Source of the DNA: Vermamoeba vermiformis
Lineage: Eukaryota > Tubulinea > Echinamoebida
DNA: 64,000 nucleotides
Assembly: GCA_045837725.1 (NCBI GenBank)
Contig: JBEWZL010000214.1
Location: 1-64,000, forward strand
Direction: 5' to 3'
The notes beneath the pieces are model-generated. The model did no database searches and had not been told where the DNA came from. It was given only the letters and a program-made list of their open reading frames with translations. Shown one piece after another: positions 13,701-25,630 of the stretch; the stretch's first letter is position 1, and each line of letters starts with the position of its first letter. The translations under genes were made by a program, and so were the position numbers.

Positions 13701-15696
13701 TGTTGATGGTGAATGTAGCAATGCTGTGGATCCAGTCTTTGTAACAAGGAATGGCCGAGAGTTGTCTGATGGAGTAGTTCGTCTTTAGCCGTACTAACAA
13801 ACGAACAAACTCGTGCACATTGGCCTCGACCTCAAACCCTACAAAATGGCACGTGTCAGAAACACCGAGCTTTTTTCATGAAATTCCGTACCTCTATTAG
13901 AATTGATGATATTGATCATGGCCATGTACATATTATACAAAAACTTGTCACGGGCTTCCGCGTTCGAGAAAATTGAAATTCGCAACGAGGCTACTTGGAC
14001 CATGATTTCCAAAGCCTATTAAAAGTTAGCTAACTTGGCGTATATATTGTGATATCAACGTACCCTAGTAGAGTGCGGTGCTCCCATTTTCAAGTAGCAC
14101 GCCATCAACAAGTCAGGCAATGCTGTCCGTCCTTGCCTCTCCTCAAGTGTCTCGTTCCACGATAAAGGCACGTTGATGATATTAGGCTCATCGTTCTCAG
14201 ACAATAATAAACTGCTATTAGCAAAGCCACTGCCACCGTAAGTACCTGAAGAGCTTATTAGAATTGAACTATAGTGAGTTCATAAAGACGCACCTAATGC
14301 CGAGTAATCGTATTTGAAGATGGTCAGCAACAGTTCTAAAACAATATTAAGCATTTCATTCTGTTGGCTAGCTTCTGCTGGCTGAGTCATTGGCGGCATT
14401 TTCATCACTTGATCAAATACGGTCATAACTTCTTCCAAAATAGGCAATAAAAACACGTCTCTGAAAGTTGTTGTAATCTTTCTTCCGTTCGCCATACTTC
14501 GGGACACACTCGAGGTTGTTTTAACGCACGCACGTGACATCTCGTCAATGACTTGATTGGCTAACGATAACGAGATGATCTTGTGCGGCATCGAGGGCCA
14601 CTCGCGCATCCTTCGCATCATTTCTATCAACCAATATTCTTTCTTAGTATCACCTCCTAATGTCAATGCTATAAAAAGTCGTTAACGGCCGTCAATGTGA
14701 ATAAGAATTGAACTGAGCTTACTGGAAATTAATTGTTCTAGCTTAGCTGTAATGCTCGAGTCTGAAGGGATCCATTCTTTACTTTCATCCAGCCACGTGC
14801 TCGTTGATAAAGCCGCGACTAGTTTGCAAGCACCAGTGCGTGCTAAATTAATTTGTTGCTTTGCTTGAATTCCTTGGGTCGTGCCCCATAACACGTGTAC
14901 TTTTGAGAATATTATTTCAACAACCTTATTGCCTAAAATAATTAGCCTAATTAGTACTCGCGTATAATAATACATATGTATACATGCAGGTAAGGTGGTT
15001 TAATATAAAAGTATAGCAAATTAACAATGGCGGCCAAAATGCAACACAAAAGTAATTCAAAAGAAATTAGCAGAAAATTGGAGGGAGGTAATTACGTGAT
15101 CAAAGGCGTGAATAATGTGCCATTATAATTTTATCAATAAATTGGTGACGAATTATTCAGTAGAATTTGAAAACTTTTCACTTACGCAGACCCAGCTTGT
15201 CAGTGAGGCTGAATGACGATGGAAAATTATTAATAATGTTCGTAATATTGAGACATGCGAAGTGGATTGCAAATGGGTCTTGGGTGTGGGCTAATAATCC
15301 AATGTTCGGGTAAACTATGTCTAAGATCTGGCTAGTTGGTACTGAGTCTAGTTCTTGCGAACCAATAGCACGAGACGGTGGTACTAGTTGTTTTAAGAAA
15401 TTGAATGACTGCTGCCTATGAATAAAAACGATTAAGACCAGATGCTAAAAAATTTAAATAGATCCTTTTCTTTTAAACCAAAAAAAGCGGTAAAATTATT
15501 ATAGATAGATTAACGTATATTAATGCATATTATAATATTTCTAATCATAATTTTCAAGAAGTAAAATTCTGGAAGCAAAAAGGCGCCACGCAAAAGACTT
15601 GACTTTTCTTCATTCATTAACTCATTACCTTTCCTCATTAGAATTCGATGAGTAGCATCTGATTACGTGTTTCTCTAAGCCTGCCAGGTCATTCAT
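10732..15696 (-). CDS. XPO7: exportin-7 (RanBP16-type karyopherin)
   Basis: A nuclear transport receptor of the importin-beta superfamily, which carries cargo through nuclear pores with Ran. The match to exportin-7 is recognised from memory. The N-terminus MNDLAGLEKHVIRCYSSNSNEER parallels the animal start. Near the C-terminus, the IHSCVFQLFADNTAES...PKLEQKIYVCLEVI region parallels the VNFGVFRLYGDDALD...PKLSQSYYSLLEVL region of animal XPO7. The final helix NLTRDNRDKFTRNCAVFKGNV parallels LLTKNRDKFTQNLSAFRREV. The gene is cut by more than fifteen short introns. The first exon 15629-15696 joins exon 2 (15186-15415) in phase 2 over an intron of about 210 nt, longer than the rest. Expected length is about 1,050 residues, normal for the family. 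All exons appear open. Confidence 0.88.
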
Positions 15697-15914
15697 GGCG
15701 AAGAGTACTAAATATTTGGTGGAATGAATTTGAAACAAAAAAAATGATTTTTCTTGAAGTTCCGGATCTTGCCTAAATAGGAACCACGGTGCAGTTACTG
15801 CATATCAGTTCTCTATGAGATGAGAGGGGTGCGCGTAGTTATTTTAGTGGTTTGGTTTATTTTAACAACATTGCGAAGTTTTATGCGATTTTTATTACGG
15901 TATTATTTACTAAA

Positions 15915-18091
15915 TTATTTTTCGGACTTCTTCTTCTTGGAAGATCTGTAAGTGCCACCAACGACGGCGTGATCACGCTCGTAAGGTTCTAAAGAGATTT
16001 GTTCTTTGGGCTTGAATTGAACCTTCTTCAACTCAGCGACTTGTTGGGCAAAGACGACTTCAGGGGCAGCAGTTGAGTCGATGCAGTTAGCCTTAATGGA
16101 GATCAAGAAGTGACCACCGTTCTTCAAGAAGTGTTGAGCGTTGATGGTCAAAATACGGGCTTGATCGGGTTGAGCAACGTCTTGGAAGATAACGTCGACC
16201 ATAGGGACCAACATTCTGTACTTTTGAGGGTATCTAACGGAGAAAAGTTAGCTACTATTCATTTGAGGCACGTGAACGAGCTTATAGCCCGTTAAATGAA
16301 CAAATTTGAAAGCTGATCGGATCAAGACATACCTAGCGTCCTCAATAATGGGGATAACGTTGGTTCTCTTCTTGGCAACTTCGATAAGATCACGACCGCT
16401 ACGGTGAGACAACTCAACAGCGTAGACTGTACCTTCCTAGAGACGAAACAAAAGTCAGATCAAGGCAAGATCAGGTCAGATTCGCAAAACTTACGGGGCC
16501 AACAATATCGGCAACGTGAGAAACAGTAGTACCAGAGGCAGCACCCAAGTACAAGACCTTGGATCCAGGCTTAATGTAAATTTCTGAGATACCACCAGCA
16601 ACGGCAGCAGCCAACTTGGATCTACAAGCGAAGTTTAGTAACGGTTCCGAAAGTGGTTATGAATAGCAATAAAGTAAAAATATTCATCACCGTAGTAAAT
16701 ACATAAAATCATGGGCTAATCACGTATAGTGTATAATCATAATAAGATACAGATCGCGCATTCTGGATGCGCTTCGAAAAAGAGTAGTTACCTGAAAGGA
16801 TTCCATTGTCTGTATTCCTTCTTGACGCCATCGGCTTCAACTGTAACTCTCTTTTCACCGTAAACGGATTCACCAGTGGCGATGTTCAAAGTGAGCAAGT
16901 TGTCCTAAACAACGACAGGTTAGCCTGCAGTCGAACGAATGAAGGCCAGTGACGATCTAATATATGATCTCATAGGGTGTTCCTATTAAGATATGAATAC
17001 AAAAGACTTACCTGAGTTTTACCACGGGCAACGAAGATACCATCAAGACGATGCTTCTCAACGGTAACCTTTTGACCACCTACGCAATTGTGTTAATAAC
17101 TGAGGGTTGGTATAGTTAAGCAACGCTGATCAAGCGCTGTTTAAATAAATAATTTCTAAAATTAAAGGGAATTTTGATATTTTGGTTGATCGAGATCGAA
17201 GCTTACCCTTCATGCCACCTTTGCCGCCACGGCCGCCTCCACGACCACCACGGCCACCGCGACCACCGCGATCACCACCGCGACCACCACGGCCACCGAA
17301 TCCACCGCGACCACGATCGCCGCCGAATCCACCACGACCACCACGATCGCCACCGAATCCTCCTCGGCCACCGCGAACACCACCGCCGCGTGGGCCACCA
17401 GGGCTACCAAAACCACCGCGGGAAGCACCGCGACCGGGACCACCAAAACCACCTCGTCCTGAAATAAAAAGCGGATTTAGTAAAGAACAATTAGAACTGA
17501 CATGGTTAAGCTGTATTTATGATCACGAAGTACGTGGGTAAAAGGAATGATCGTGCACTAATTATTAAATTATTGTGATGCACCAAGTAAATTAGTTAAT
17601 CCATCCTGGATCGGGATTCAAAAATCAGACACAGCGACCAATAGTAAATAGTTAGCAACCAAAAATCGATGATACGATTATCGTGTAGCCAATATTTAAC
17701 TTGGGGGCTGATAACGATTTCTGAATCCTCGATCAAAAAAGGATGCAGATCAGCGATTTAATTTCCAGACGGCCAAAAAAATAAGCCAAGCTTCCACAAT
17801 GACCTAAAAATTGTATACGATCGAATGGTAGTGGTAGAGCACGATAAAAATTGCTGGTACCACCTAACCACTTTTCGCATTCGAGATGCAAAAAGATTTC
17901 GAACCAAATACTCTTTGTTAAATCATTGCGCAAGTCTAGCCATCGTAACAATAATTCAGCTTCTCCAGTCTCTAATTAATCGAGCCTGTGGAACGTTGCA
18001 AAGGGCCATCTGGATTTTGGGTCTCGATGCGGGCGTGATCACAAAATACAACGAAAGAGCTGCGTCGTAAAAGCTTACCTAAGGAAGACAT
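15915..18091 (-). CDS. FBL: fibrillarin, C/D-box snoRNP 2'-O-methyltransferase
   Basis: The nucleolar SAM-dependent methyltransferase of C/D snoRNPs, which 2'-O-methylates pre-rRNA. Exon 1 (18079-18091) encodes MSSL and joins in phase 1 to the exon starting at 17458, giving [16 protein letters not shown] long glycine/arginine-rich GAR domain of about 85 residues follows. The methyltransferase fold is spread over several exons: [22 protein letters not shown] (SAM-binding motif I), [34 protein letters not shown] and [12 protein letters not shown]. The C-terminus is lysine-rich (KKKKSEK). Length and motif order are normal for the family. The GAR domain should direct nucleolar localisation and carry arginine methylation. 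Intron 1 is unusually long (about 617 nt). Confidence 0.97.
17206..17458 (-). repeat. GGR/RGG low-complexity tract encoding the fibrillarin GAR domain
   Basis: Imperfect tandem GGC-GGT-CGT-type codons give repeated RGG, GGRGG and FGG units. The local composition is much more GC-rich than the flanks. It also produces long spurious open frames on the opposite strand (proline- or histidine-rich). Confidence 0.9.
17462..18078 (-). other. long first intron of fibrillarin
   Basis: This intron is roughly ten times the local norm and has a GTAAGC donor at 18078. Short open frames in it (17733-17951 and 17825-18070) do not resemble any protein. First introns of nucleolar protein genes often host snoRNAs. 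I looked by eye for paired C (RUGAUGA) and D (CUGA) boxes and found none convincing, but weaker candidates could be missed. It may carry transcriptional enhancers. Confidence 0.45.
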
Positions 18092-18559
18092 TATATACTG
18101 TTGTAACACTCGAAAGGTAACGAAAAAATAGCCACTCTGACAAAAACAAAATACAGACCAAGCGAGGCCGTTTGTGATTGGTCCATTTTGGTCGCAGTGT
18201 CAGGAGCTTACAGAACGTTCCAGTGCATCAAAACGGCATCCGCAACAATTCTTCTAGAAGTCGAGATCACGTATGCGACTTTTGAATAATAATCAGTTTT
18301 ACCAAGCACGATCTGGATGTCGCGATCTGTGCACGATCGATCACAGGTAACAGTACGAAAAGCGCCAGTCTAGTGCACAAACGTTTGTTTATTTGTACAC
18401 GTAAGCTATTTTGATTAATTTTTCTGATGAATAAACATGCTAATGGCTGTTCTCTAATGTACAATGAACTAACTTTGAACGAGCCAATAATTACAACAAA
18501 ATTTTAAACACTCGTAAAAGCATCACGTACGAATGCAATGGTGTGGTGGCACTGAACTT
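18092..18559. other. intergenic between fibrillarin start and eIF4E stop
   Basis: Both neighbours are on the minus strand, so this should hold the fibrillarin promoter and the eIF4E 3' UTR. The open frame at 18267-18464 has no recognisable content. I see no repeat or RNA gene. Confidence 0.4.
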
Positions 18560-20048
18560 TTATACTTCGTATTTGGTCTGGTTGCCCCATGATTTGTTTG
18601 AACGCAAGGACTCGCGGTGATCTTGGAAGCCAAGCGAGACATTTTCAATGCCCAGGAGTTCCTTGAGTCGAGCACTATAGTGACATATCGATTAGTAGGT
18701 GTTTTAGAAGATACAATGGTAGATACAAGCGGAGCAAAAGCTTTGTAAAAGATCCAAGAACAGCAAGCGGGCACGCGTGTTTCAGAGCTTCGCGTGGCTT
18801 TACAATTATAGATAATTGATAGCGGTATGCAATATATGATAGTAGGCAACAACTATAACAATAATTTTAACTAGCGAGAACTTACCCAATACGTCTCATA
18901 GCACCTTCGTCGTCAGAATCAGCAGTCCAAAGGGACAACTTGTCCTGCTGCTTGCGGACACTCATAACGAGGCCGTTGATCTTGTCGCTGTCAGTGAAGT
19001 CTTCTCCAATAACGGCAAGGATCTAAATAGACAGATTAGTTCAAAGTCGGCTTGAAAGTACTGGAGCAATCGCAAAACGGAAAATTAAGGAAAAGTCTTA
19101 ATTCTTGTGAGAATAGTCTCATGAAAGAGTAACTACTTGAATGATTTGATATATACGTGACTTGCTAATATCGTCAATTGACGACACTGAAGATTGCTGC
19201 TTACTACGTGGTATTGCGAATCCCAACGTAAAATTAACAACCTTCAAGTAAATTTGAAAATAATGCGCGTTATATTTTTAAAATATTAACAATGTGGAAA
19301 ATTCGAAAGAACGAGCACGGAAAAATAATTAGTGAACGGATTCGATCCTTACTGCAAAGAGCCATAATTGGTCTAGACTCGCACGCTGTTTCGCAGGGAA
19401 TTGGACAGTCCACTTGCCTCCATTAGCGTTAGCTACATCTTCCCATTTGGGCTCAATACCGGTCTTAAAGAGATGGTAATTGCTGCCCAAAGGTAATTGA
19501 GATGCAGGAACGATGTTGTTAAACAGGCTAAAAATTTAATTAATATTAGTACCGTGTATATATATCATAATTACATCGATTTTCTTACCCCCAGAAGTCT
19601 TCGACCTACGCCCGAATAAAAAAAATAATTAATAATTCATGGATGTACGTCATGACGATAAGCTGTGGATCTATATTATGCACTTAACATTGATCTAGGT
19701 ACTTACCGAGGCAAAAGTAAACACTTGCTTCAAGTTCTGGCTCCAATTTTTAGCTGAAATTTAGTTGTTTTGTTAGATCTCCATTAAAATGAGAAATTCA
19801 TCGCGCTGTTATGACTTACAATTAGTCTTATGACCCGGATTATCGAACCATAATGTCCAAGAATTTTGGAGTGGATGTTTGATCGCGAAATCCTTCGCGA
19901 CCGTCATGGGCTCGACTTCTTTCTTTTCGACTTCATTAGGCATAAAAATGATTCTGCTGCTAGGGGAGCTGCTAGGTTTAGCTTGCTCGTTCATGTGGAT
20001 GTCGAAGAATGAAGATGTAGTGTTGGGGGATGAGCTTTGGATTTCCAT
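18560..20048 (-). CDS. EIF4E: translation initiation factor eIF4E (mRNA cap-binding)
   Basis: The cap-binding subunit of eIF4F. The ATG at 20048 gives a low-complexity N-terminal extension of about 55 residues, then the conserved core over several exons: HPLQNSWTLWFDNPGHKTNW, QVFTFASVEDFWGLFNNI, LPLGSNYHLFKTGIEPKWED, NGGKWTVQFP, LDQLWLFA, ILAVIGEDF, GLVMSVRKQQDKLSLWTAD, and a terminal exon ending NQTKYEV. The cap-stacking tryptophans (NSW and EPKW) and the acidic residue after the second are present. The W in VEDFW is where eIF4G and 4E-BPs dock. Length is about 225 residues. It is head-to-head with RIOK1, 188 bp apart. Many eukaryotes have several eIF4E paralogues; which class this one belongs to was not resolved. 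Confidence 0.95.
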
Positions 20049-20236
20049 GGCTTGGGTGTGGTTCTTTGGGTTATATTACAATAAAAGAACAAGTACTTAT
20101 AAATACAATATAAAATATATACAAGAATAAATAGTCTCGGCGGAGGTGTTGTCGATGGTTTTGTTTGGGTTTGAAAAATAAAATTTTGCGTCGCTTTCAT
20201 TTCCGACCGAACCAAATCAGACCCACAGCACAAGGG
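20049..20236. promoter_or_regulatory. divergent promoter of eIF4E and RIOK1
   Basis: Only 188 bp separate the start codons at 20048 (minus) and 20237 (plus), so both promoters must lie here or overlap the transcribed ends. The RIOK1-proximal part, from about 20126, recurs almost unchanged at 24984 next to a decayed RIOK1 copy. That marks it as part of a duplicated segment. Confidence 0.6.
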
Positions 20237-20335
20237 ATGAGTAATTTGACTGAAAAGCAACGCGCCGCGTTGGAGGAAAGACATCCTGATGAGCTTGATG
20301 ATGATCTTATTCATCCTGATGAGATTAAGCCTCTT
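20126..20335 (+). repeat. duplicated segment, original copy (RIOK1 promoter and exon 1)
   Basis: Nearly identical to 24984-25193; I saw only a handful of substitutions when reading the two side by side. A second stretch in RIOK1 exon 2 (about 20686-20775) recurs at about 25492-25582. The intron between them is partly alignable, including a GGATCGATCC word and the sequence CTCAGGCGATCTG. Confidence 0.85.
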
Positions 20336-23065
20336 GAAAAACCCACGCAAGAGATCCAGCAAAATCTGATCGAAGAAGAGCCCGAAGAGTATGCTAACGA
20401 AGATAACGAGGAAGAATATTATGACAGCGAAGAGGACGATGATTATTATTTCTACGATGAAGAGGATGTCACTGCAACCGGTAATTATTTTGTTTTACTG
20501 CATTATGATGAATTATTTTATTATCACCATTTGTCAATGCGATGATTTTTATTATTTAATTTGGTACATTAATTGCGTGAATTTTGTTTATGTCGGATCG
20601 ATCCACCCTTTTTCTCAGGCGATCTGGCAGCCGATCCATTTTATATAATTTTGTAACCACTCAATAATAATTTTATTATTTTCAGTGGGTCCAAATTCGT
20701 CAATTAAAAGATTCCAACCTCAAACAACCACGAGTATGGCTGGATTGGATCGCAAGATCAACCTGAGCACGTTGCACCTCGAAGAAGAAACAAAGAACTT
20801 GCCTAGTGAAGCATCTAGTGCAGTTAAAGAACATCAACGAAAAGATAACGCGAACAGAATTCGAGTTACTGAAAAAGCTGATCGAGCGACTACTGAACAA
20901 GTCTTGGATCCAAGAACTCGCATGGTCTTATATAAAATGATTAACAAGAAAGTATTCACTGAAATTAACGGTTGCGTATCTACCGGTAAAGAAGTAAGTC
21001 ACTCTCTTTCTATTCACTATCGTTTATTGCAAAAAATCATACCTTATTAGATGATCTTAACGCGTATATTTATTATTAGGCTAATGTATATCATGCCACT
21101 ACTGGCGAAGGAGGCGATGAACTTGCAGTCAAGATCTACAAAACTTCAATTCTTGTGTTCAAAGATCGCGTATGTTTTGATCATAATAATGGCTTCCAAT
21201 CGAGACTATTATACTCATATACTTCATAGGACCGTTATGTCACAGGAGAGTTCCGATTCAGAAAAGGTTATGCTAAGCACAACCCGAGAAAAATGGTTCG
21301 ATTGTGGGCCGAGAAAGAAATGCGTAACTTACTGAGGTACGTCCTAATAATCAATTATAGCAATATCAAGCATGCAATGGTACTTACTTGTTTATTAGAT
21401 TAAATCAAGCTGGTATTCCGAGTCCTAAGCCTGTTTTATTGAAAATGCACGTGCTCGTAATGACCTTCATTGGCAAACAAGGCTGGTACGTACAACGACT
21501 CCTATGAGATCGAATATAGGCTTATATATTATTAGGGCTGCTCCTCGCTTAAAAGATGCTGAATTGGATTTGAGCAAGTACGAGGAGTGTTACTTACAAA
21601 TGGTCCGAATCATGCGCACGCTGTACCATACTTGTCGATTAGTGCACGCAGATTTGTCCGAATATAACATTCTGTAAGCATAGGAGTTAATACAAAGTCC
21701 TATAATTAACATTTGGTAATGCAGGTATTACAAGGGAAAGTGCTATATTATTGACGTTTCGCAATCCGTGGAACACGACCATCCGCACGCTTTGGAATTT
21801 TTGCGTATGGATTGCTATAATATTACAGTATTTTTCCGCAAGAAGGGCGTCACTCCTATGCGCACTAAAGAGTTGTTTGATTTCGTTACCGATCTGTCGA
21901 TCACCGACGTAGATGCGTACTTGCAAAAGGTTTGTTTGATAGAATACATTGCACTAAACTTGAAATATTTACTAATATCATATTAGATGCAAGAAGTTGT
22001 CTCTAATCGTGTACATAACCAAGTTGAAGAAGAGGCAGAAGATGAAGTGTTCAGACAGATCTACATTCCGCGCACGCTCGAAGAAGTTATTGATTACGAG
22101 CAAGACATCGAAAAGGCCGGAAGAGGTGACCAGGTAAGCATATGTAGCCTATGCACGCGTGATGCACAACGATACAAGAATAGTTTATGTCCACCATATG
22201 AAACACGTGACTAACACGGTTCTGTTTACACCAGTTATCGTACTTGAAACTGACGGGAGTCAAGTTGTCGTCACAAGACAACGAAGAGGAGACACCTAAA
22301 AAGGAGGTCAAGACCACAGAAAAGAAAAAGACAGTCAAAAAGTCAACGACAAGCACCACTGCTACCACTGCTGAAAAAGACCCTGTCAAAGCTACAGCGG
22401 GACCCAAAAAGACGACCAAGACCAAGTCTAGTGCTACAGCCGAGACTAAGACTACGAGGGACAAGCCGGCAGTCAAGAAGGATACGATGGACATGAACAG
22501 TATCATGGCAATGTTGCCCAAAATCGATACTCAAACTCCTGCCGCCGAACCAGGTTTGTTAATATTAAGCCCGTAACGAATCATACTAACGATTATAAGC
22601 AGAGAAGACGCCAGAAAAGAAGCAAGTCACAAAAGCACCCAAGACAGCTAAGGCAGTCAAACCAGTCGAAGTGGCCGCTGCGAAAGAAGAGTCCGAAGAG
22701 AGTGGCGAAGAGTCGAGCGAAGAAGACTCTGAAACTGAAAGTGAGAGCGATGATGAGCTGCGTGAGGGCGAAGATGAAGAGGGACGCAAGAAGCGCATGT
22801 TGAAGAAGGAAGAAGATAAAGCTGAAAAGAAGGTACGTAGCTGGATCCGTTCGAAGATCAAATCCATCAAACGATCTATTAATATTATTCTGGATTCCAA
22901 AATATTGCCACTGCATCCATTTGATAATTTACATTTTACTAATCAAATAATATCCGATAGGCTCGCAAGAAAGAAGCCAAGCTTGCTCAACGAGAGCGAC
23001 GAAAGACGAAGATGCCGAAGCATTTGAAGAAACGAAAACAAAAGATTACGAAACAAAAGAAGTAA
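20237..23065 (+). CDS. RIOK1: RIO1 atypical protein kinase/ATPase, 40S ribosome maturation
   Basis: An atypical kinase that acts on late cytoplasmic pre-40S particles. The product starts [20 protein letters not shown], followed by an acidic stretch ([19 protein letters not shown]). The RIO domain contains [15 protein letters not shown] (ATP loop), [15 protein letters not shown] (lysine), [37 protein letters not shown] (catalytic Asp and Asn) and [20 protein letters not shown] (metal-binding Asp). About ten exons join in phase. The long C-terminal tail is alternately Lys/Thr-rich and Glu/Ser-rich, ending in a basic [12 protein letters not shown] segment, as in other RIOK1 proteins. The start was chosen by conserved length. 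The downstream pseudokinase gene at 23290 converges on it. Confidence 0.95.
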
Positions 23066-23289
23066 AAGCCTGATAAATTATATTTTTGCCTCAATTTTAT
23101 TTTCATCTTAATCACCACAAACAAACCTCGAATAGATTTTAAATACTCTAACTAAGGATGAGTGTTCTATCGACAGTACAGTATTCAGAAAGAAATGGGT
23201 TATTGAATTTGGCTGTCACCTGCACGGTCACTGCTAACTTACCGTAACGATATTGATTCCATCGCCGAGTTACAGAAAATCACCAGTAT

Positions 23290-24868
23290 TCACATAACCT
23301 TCGATCTTTTGTCTTTGGTGAATCGCGGCGAATCTCGTTTTCTCTTTTTTGATGATTCTGGTGAGGTTTGGTGCTGAATAACAGGCTCTTCATCGAAATA
23401 AGGATGATTCAACGCTTCTTTCGCGGTTATTCGTTGTGTTGGTTCGAATTCAAGAAGTTTGTTGACCAGATCTACTGCTCGTGGGTCTGCATTTGCTTTT
23501 TCAAATAGCTCGTCTTTCTTTGCAACAAATTCTTCGTATTCCATTCTACTAAATAATCTTGGCTTATCTAACAACTGAAAACATTGTAAAAAACGCGGTC
23601 AAAATGTAAATCTAGATTTGACGGTCGCGATCTGACGTCATCAATTACGTACCAGCTCCGTTAATATCACACCTACAGACCATACATCATTCGGGAATGG
23701 TCTTTGATCGAATGAACAAGCAATGGCCTCTCCAGGTGGTCTGTAATCGAAAGCGCCGGGCGTCCTAAATTTGTCTTTAAGCACATGAGCTGTATCAGGC
23801 GCGTAACCACTGCCGCTAAGGTCAGTCAAGTAGATGTGTGGCTTGTCATTGCGCCATTCCCACACGATGTTTTGTGGAGCTATTGACCGGTGAACAATGA
23901 AGTTCTCGTGGAGCACCGACACTGCCTACAATGTACTATTATCATAACGTATGTAGTATACGACAATAATAAATCGATATTAATAGTATTATTGATAAGG
24001 AATGTAATTTCGGGTTCGTATTATTGATGTATGGTGTTTAATCTAGGGCTCGTATTGTAACAGCTTTATTATAGCTATAATATTTGCATTACGATCGAGC
24101 AGCTGTTTTAACGATACGCAAAGTGTATCAATTAGTGCAATGAATATGAATATTTGCCAATAATGTACTGAATGAAAAGTTGGATCTTACCAGCAACAGT
24201 TGGTAGGTCACGTCTTTTGGATAGTTCTTGAGGACACCGAGATCAAATGGATTATAATACGGTCTAATGATATAGTTGTTGAGATTGAGCCATGTAAGGT
24301 CCGGCCATGCAGCGTGAAGTTTGATAATATGCGGACAATTGAGCGGATCCAGTCTTTGATGTGTTGCCATTGCGTGCTCGAAGTGATCGGGTCCAAATAA
24401 TTCTCCGAAGAATTTTTCACTCTTGTAGTCATTGGCCTTGTTCGGAACACTCATAAGACTGAGATATCGTTTTGTTCGTTTTCGTTTTCGGTTTAGTTTT
24501 ACTGCTTCTTGAACTACAGTGTAGTTGTTGTAATCTGCTGGCCATTTAAAGCCTGCGAAGCTGGAAATGGAGTTAATAATTGTGCTGATAATAATAATAA
24601 TTAACATGAAATTGGCCACTGTAACGAAGGCTGCAAACAACAATTACGCGAAATTATTTTTAGCTTAAATATTGAAAATTTTGACCAACTGCTAATTATT
24701 TCAGTATACTAAGTGACTTACCGATAGTTTTTTTTGACGTAGATTGGTAACGGCACGGGTAAGACACAATCGAAAATAGATGTTGCTTCCCACTCGATCT
24801 AAATTGCAATTAGTGTCGTCTGCATTAACGTACACTATTACATAGTGTTTCGAGATTCTTTTCTTCAT
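23290..24868 (-). CDS. divergent protein kinase-like protein (pseudokinase), copy A
   Basis: Exon 1 at about 24868 (MKKRISKHY) joins through GTAATA and GTAAGT donors to an exon reading [20 protein letters not shown], then [13 protein letters not shown], a central exon and the C-lobe. The catalytic-loop region reads [12 protein letters not shown], with Ser where the HRD aspartate should be, and the DFG position reads TDLSG. I see no glycine loop and no VAIK lysine. The C-lobe is otherwise typical ([41 protein letters not shown]). It is therefore probably catalytically inactive. The tail is basic ([19 protein letters not shown]) and may be nuclear. Its tandem paralogue lies at 25631-26888. The function is unknown. 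Confidence 0.7.
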
Positions 24869-24983
24869 TTTTCAACGGAAACTTCAGTTGATCTTACGAG
24901 CTGAAATAATCAGTAAGTTAATTAAAACCGCAGAGCAGGTCGGTAAAAGAACCAAGTACCCTTGTATATTTGTCTTTACAAAT

Positions 24984-25193
24984 AATAAATAGTCTCGGCG
25001 GAGGTGTTGTCTCTGGTTTTGTTTGGGTTTGAAAAATAAAATTTTGCGTCGCTTTCATTTCCGACCGAACCAAATCAGACCCACAGCACAAGGGATGAGT
25101 AATTTGACCGAAAAGCAACGCGCCGCGTTGGAAGAAAGACATCCTGATGAGCTTGATGATGATCTTATCCATCCTGATGAAATTACGCTCTTG
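24984..25193 (+). repeat. duplicated segment, second copy
   Basis: The second copy of 20126-20335. It retains the RIOK1 leader, the start codon region and roughly the first 35 codons almost unchanged. Similarity then falls with small indels and resumes at 25492-25582, where RIOK1 exon 2 begins. After about 25585 no RIOK1 sequence is recognisable. Confidence 0.85.
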
Positions 25194-25623
25194 AAAAACC
25201 AAAGCAAGAATAGTTCGAAGAAGGAGACGAAAAATATCGTGATAACGAAGAAGACGTGGTTACTAATTTCTATAACGAAGAGGCTGCCACAGCAAAAGGT
25301 AAATATTTTTTTTCTTGCAAAGTATTGCATGAATTTTTAATCAACCCACGCTATTATTCACAAATTAATATCTCGTGACTGAAATTAATTTATAATAATT
25401 TTTTTGGTTGAGTTGGATCGATCCGCTTTTCTCAGGCGATCTGCAGCTTGATCCAATTATTAATAAACAGTGTAATAATAGTTTATTTTTAGTGGGTCCG
25501 AATTCGGTAATTACAAAATTCCAACCTCAGACAACCACGAGTATGGCTGGATTGGATCGCAAGATCAACCTTGAGCACGCTGATTACTACAGCCTTTGTA
25601 GTTGCAACCAAAGAATCAATTGA
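25095..25623 (+). pseudogene. decayed 5' fragment of RIOK1
   Basis: The first 33 or so residues match RIOK1 exactly up to [16 protein letters not shown] one-base loss near 25185 then shifts the frame, and the acidic stretch is read as lysine-rich nonsense. The exon 2 part (VGPNS...[18 protein letters not shown]) is present, but the remainder of the gene, including the whole kinase domain, is missing. It cannot make a RIO kinase. It keeps the promoter and could still be transcribed. The fragment sits between the two pseudokinase copies, which indicates a RIOK1-pseudokinase unit duplication followed by loss. Confidence 0.85.
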
Positions 25624-25630
25624 AGGTGAT

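Noticed and set aside
17174-17541. Two long proline- or histidine-rich open frames on the plus strand
   Set aside because: They lie exactly opposite the fibrillarin GAR domain, and their composition is the complement of GGC/GGT/CGT codons. No independent start context or homology.
17733-18070. Open frames inside fibrillarin intron 1
   Set aside because: They have no recognisable content and the flanking exons join cleanly in phase without them.
23587-24643. Hydrophobic N-terminus ([20 protein letters not shown]) in front of pseudokinase copy A
   Set aside because: It lies in the intron that copy B lacks; the supported joint is to [10 protein letters not shown], with the earlier exons IEWEATS... 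upstream.
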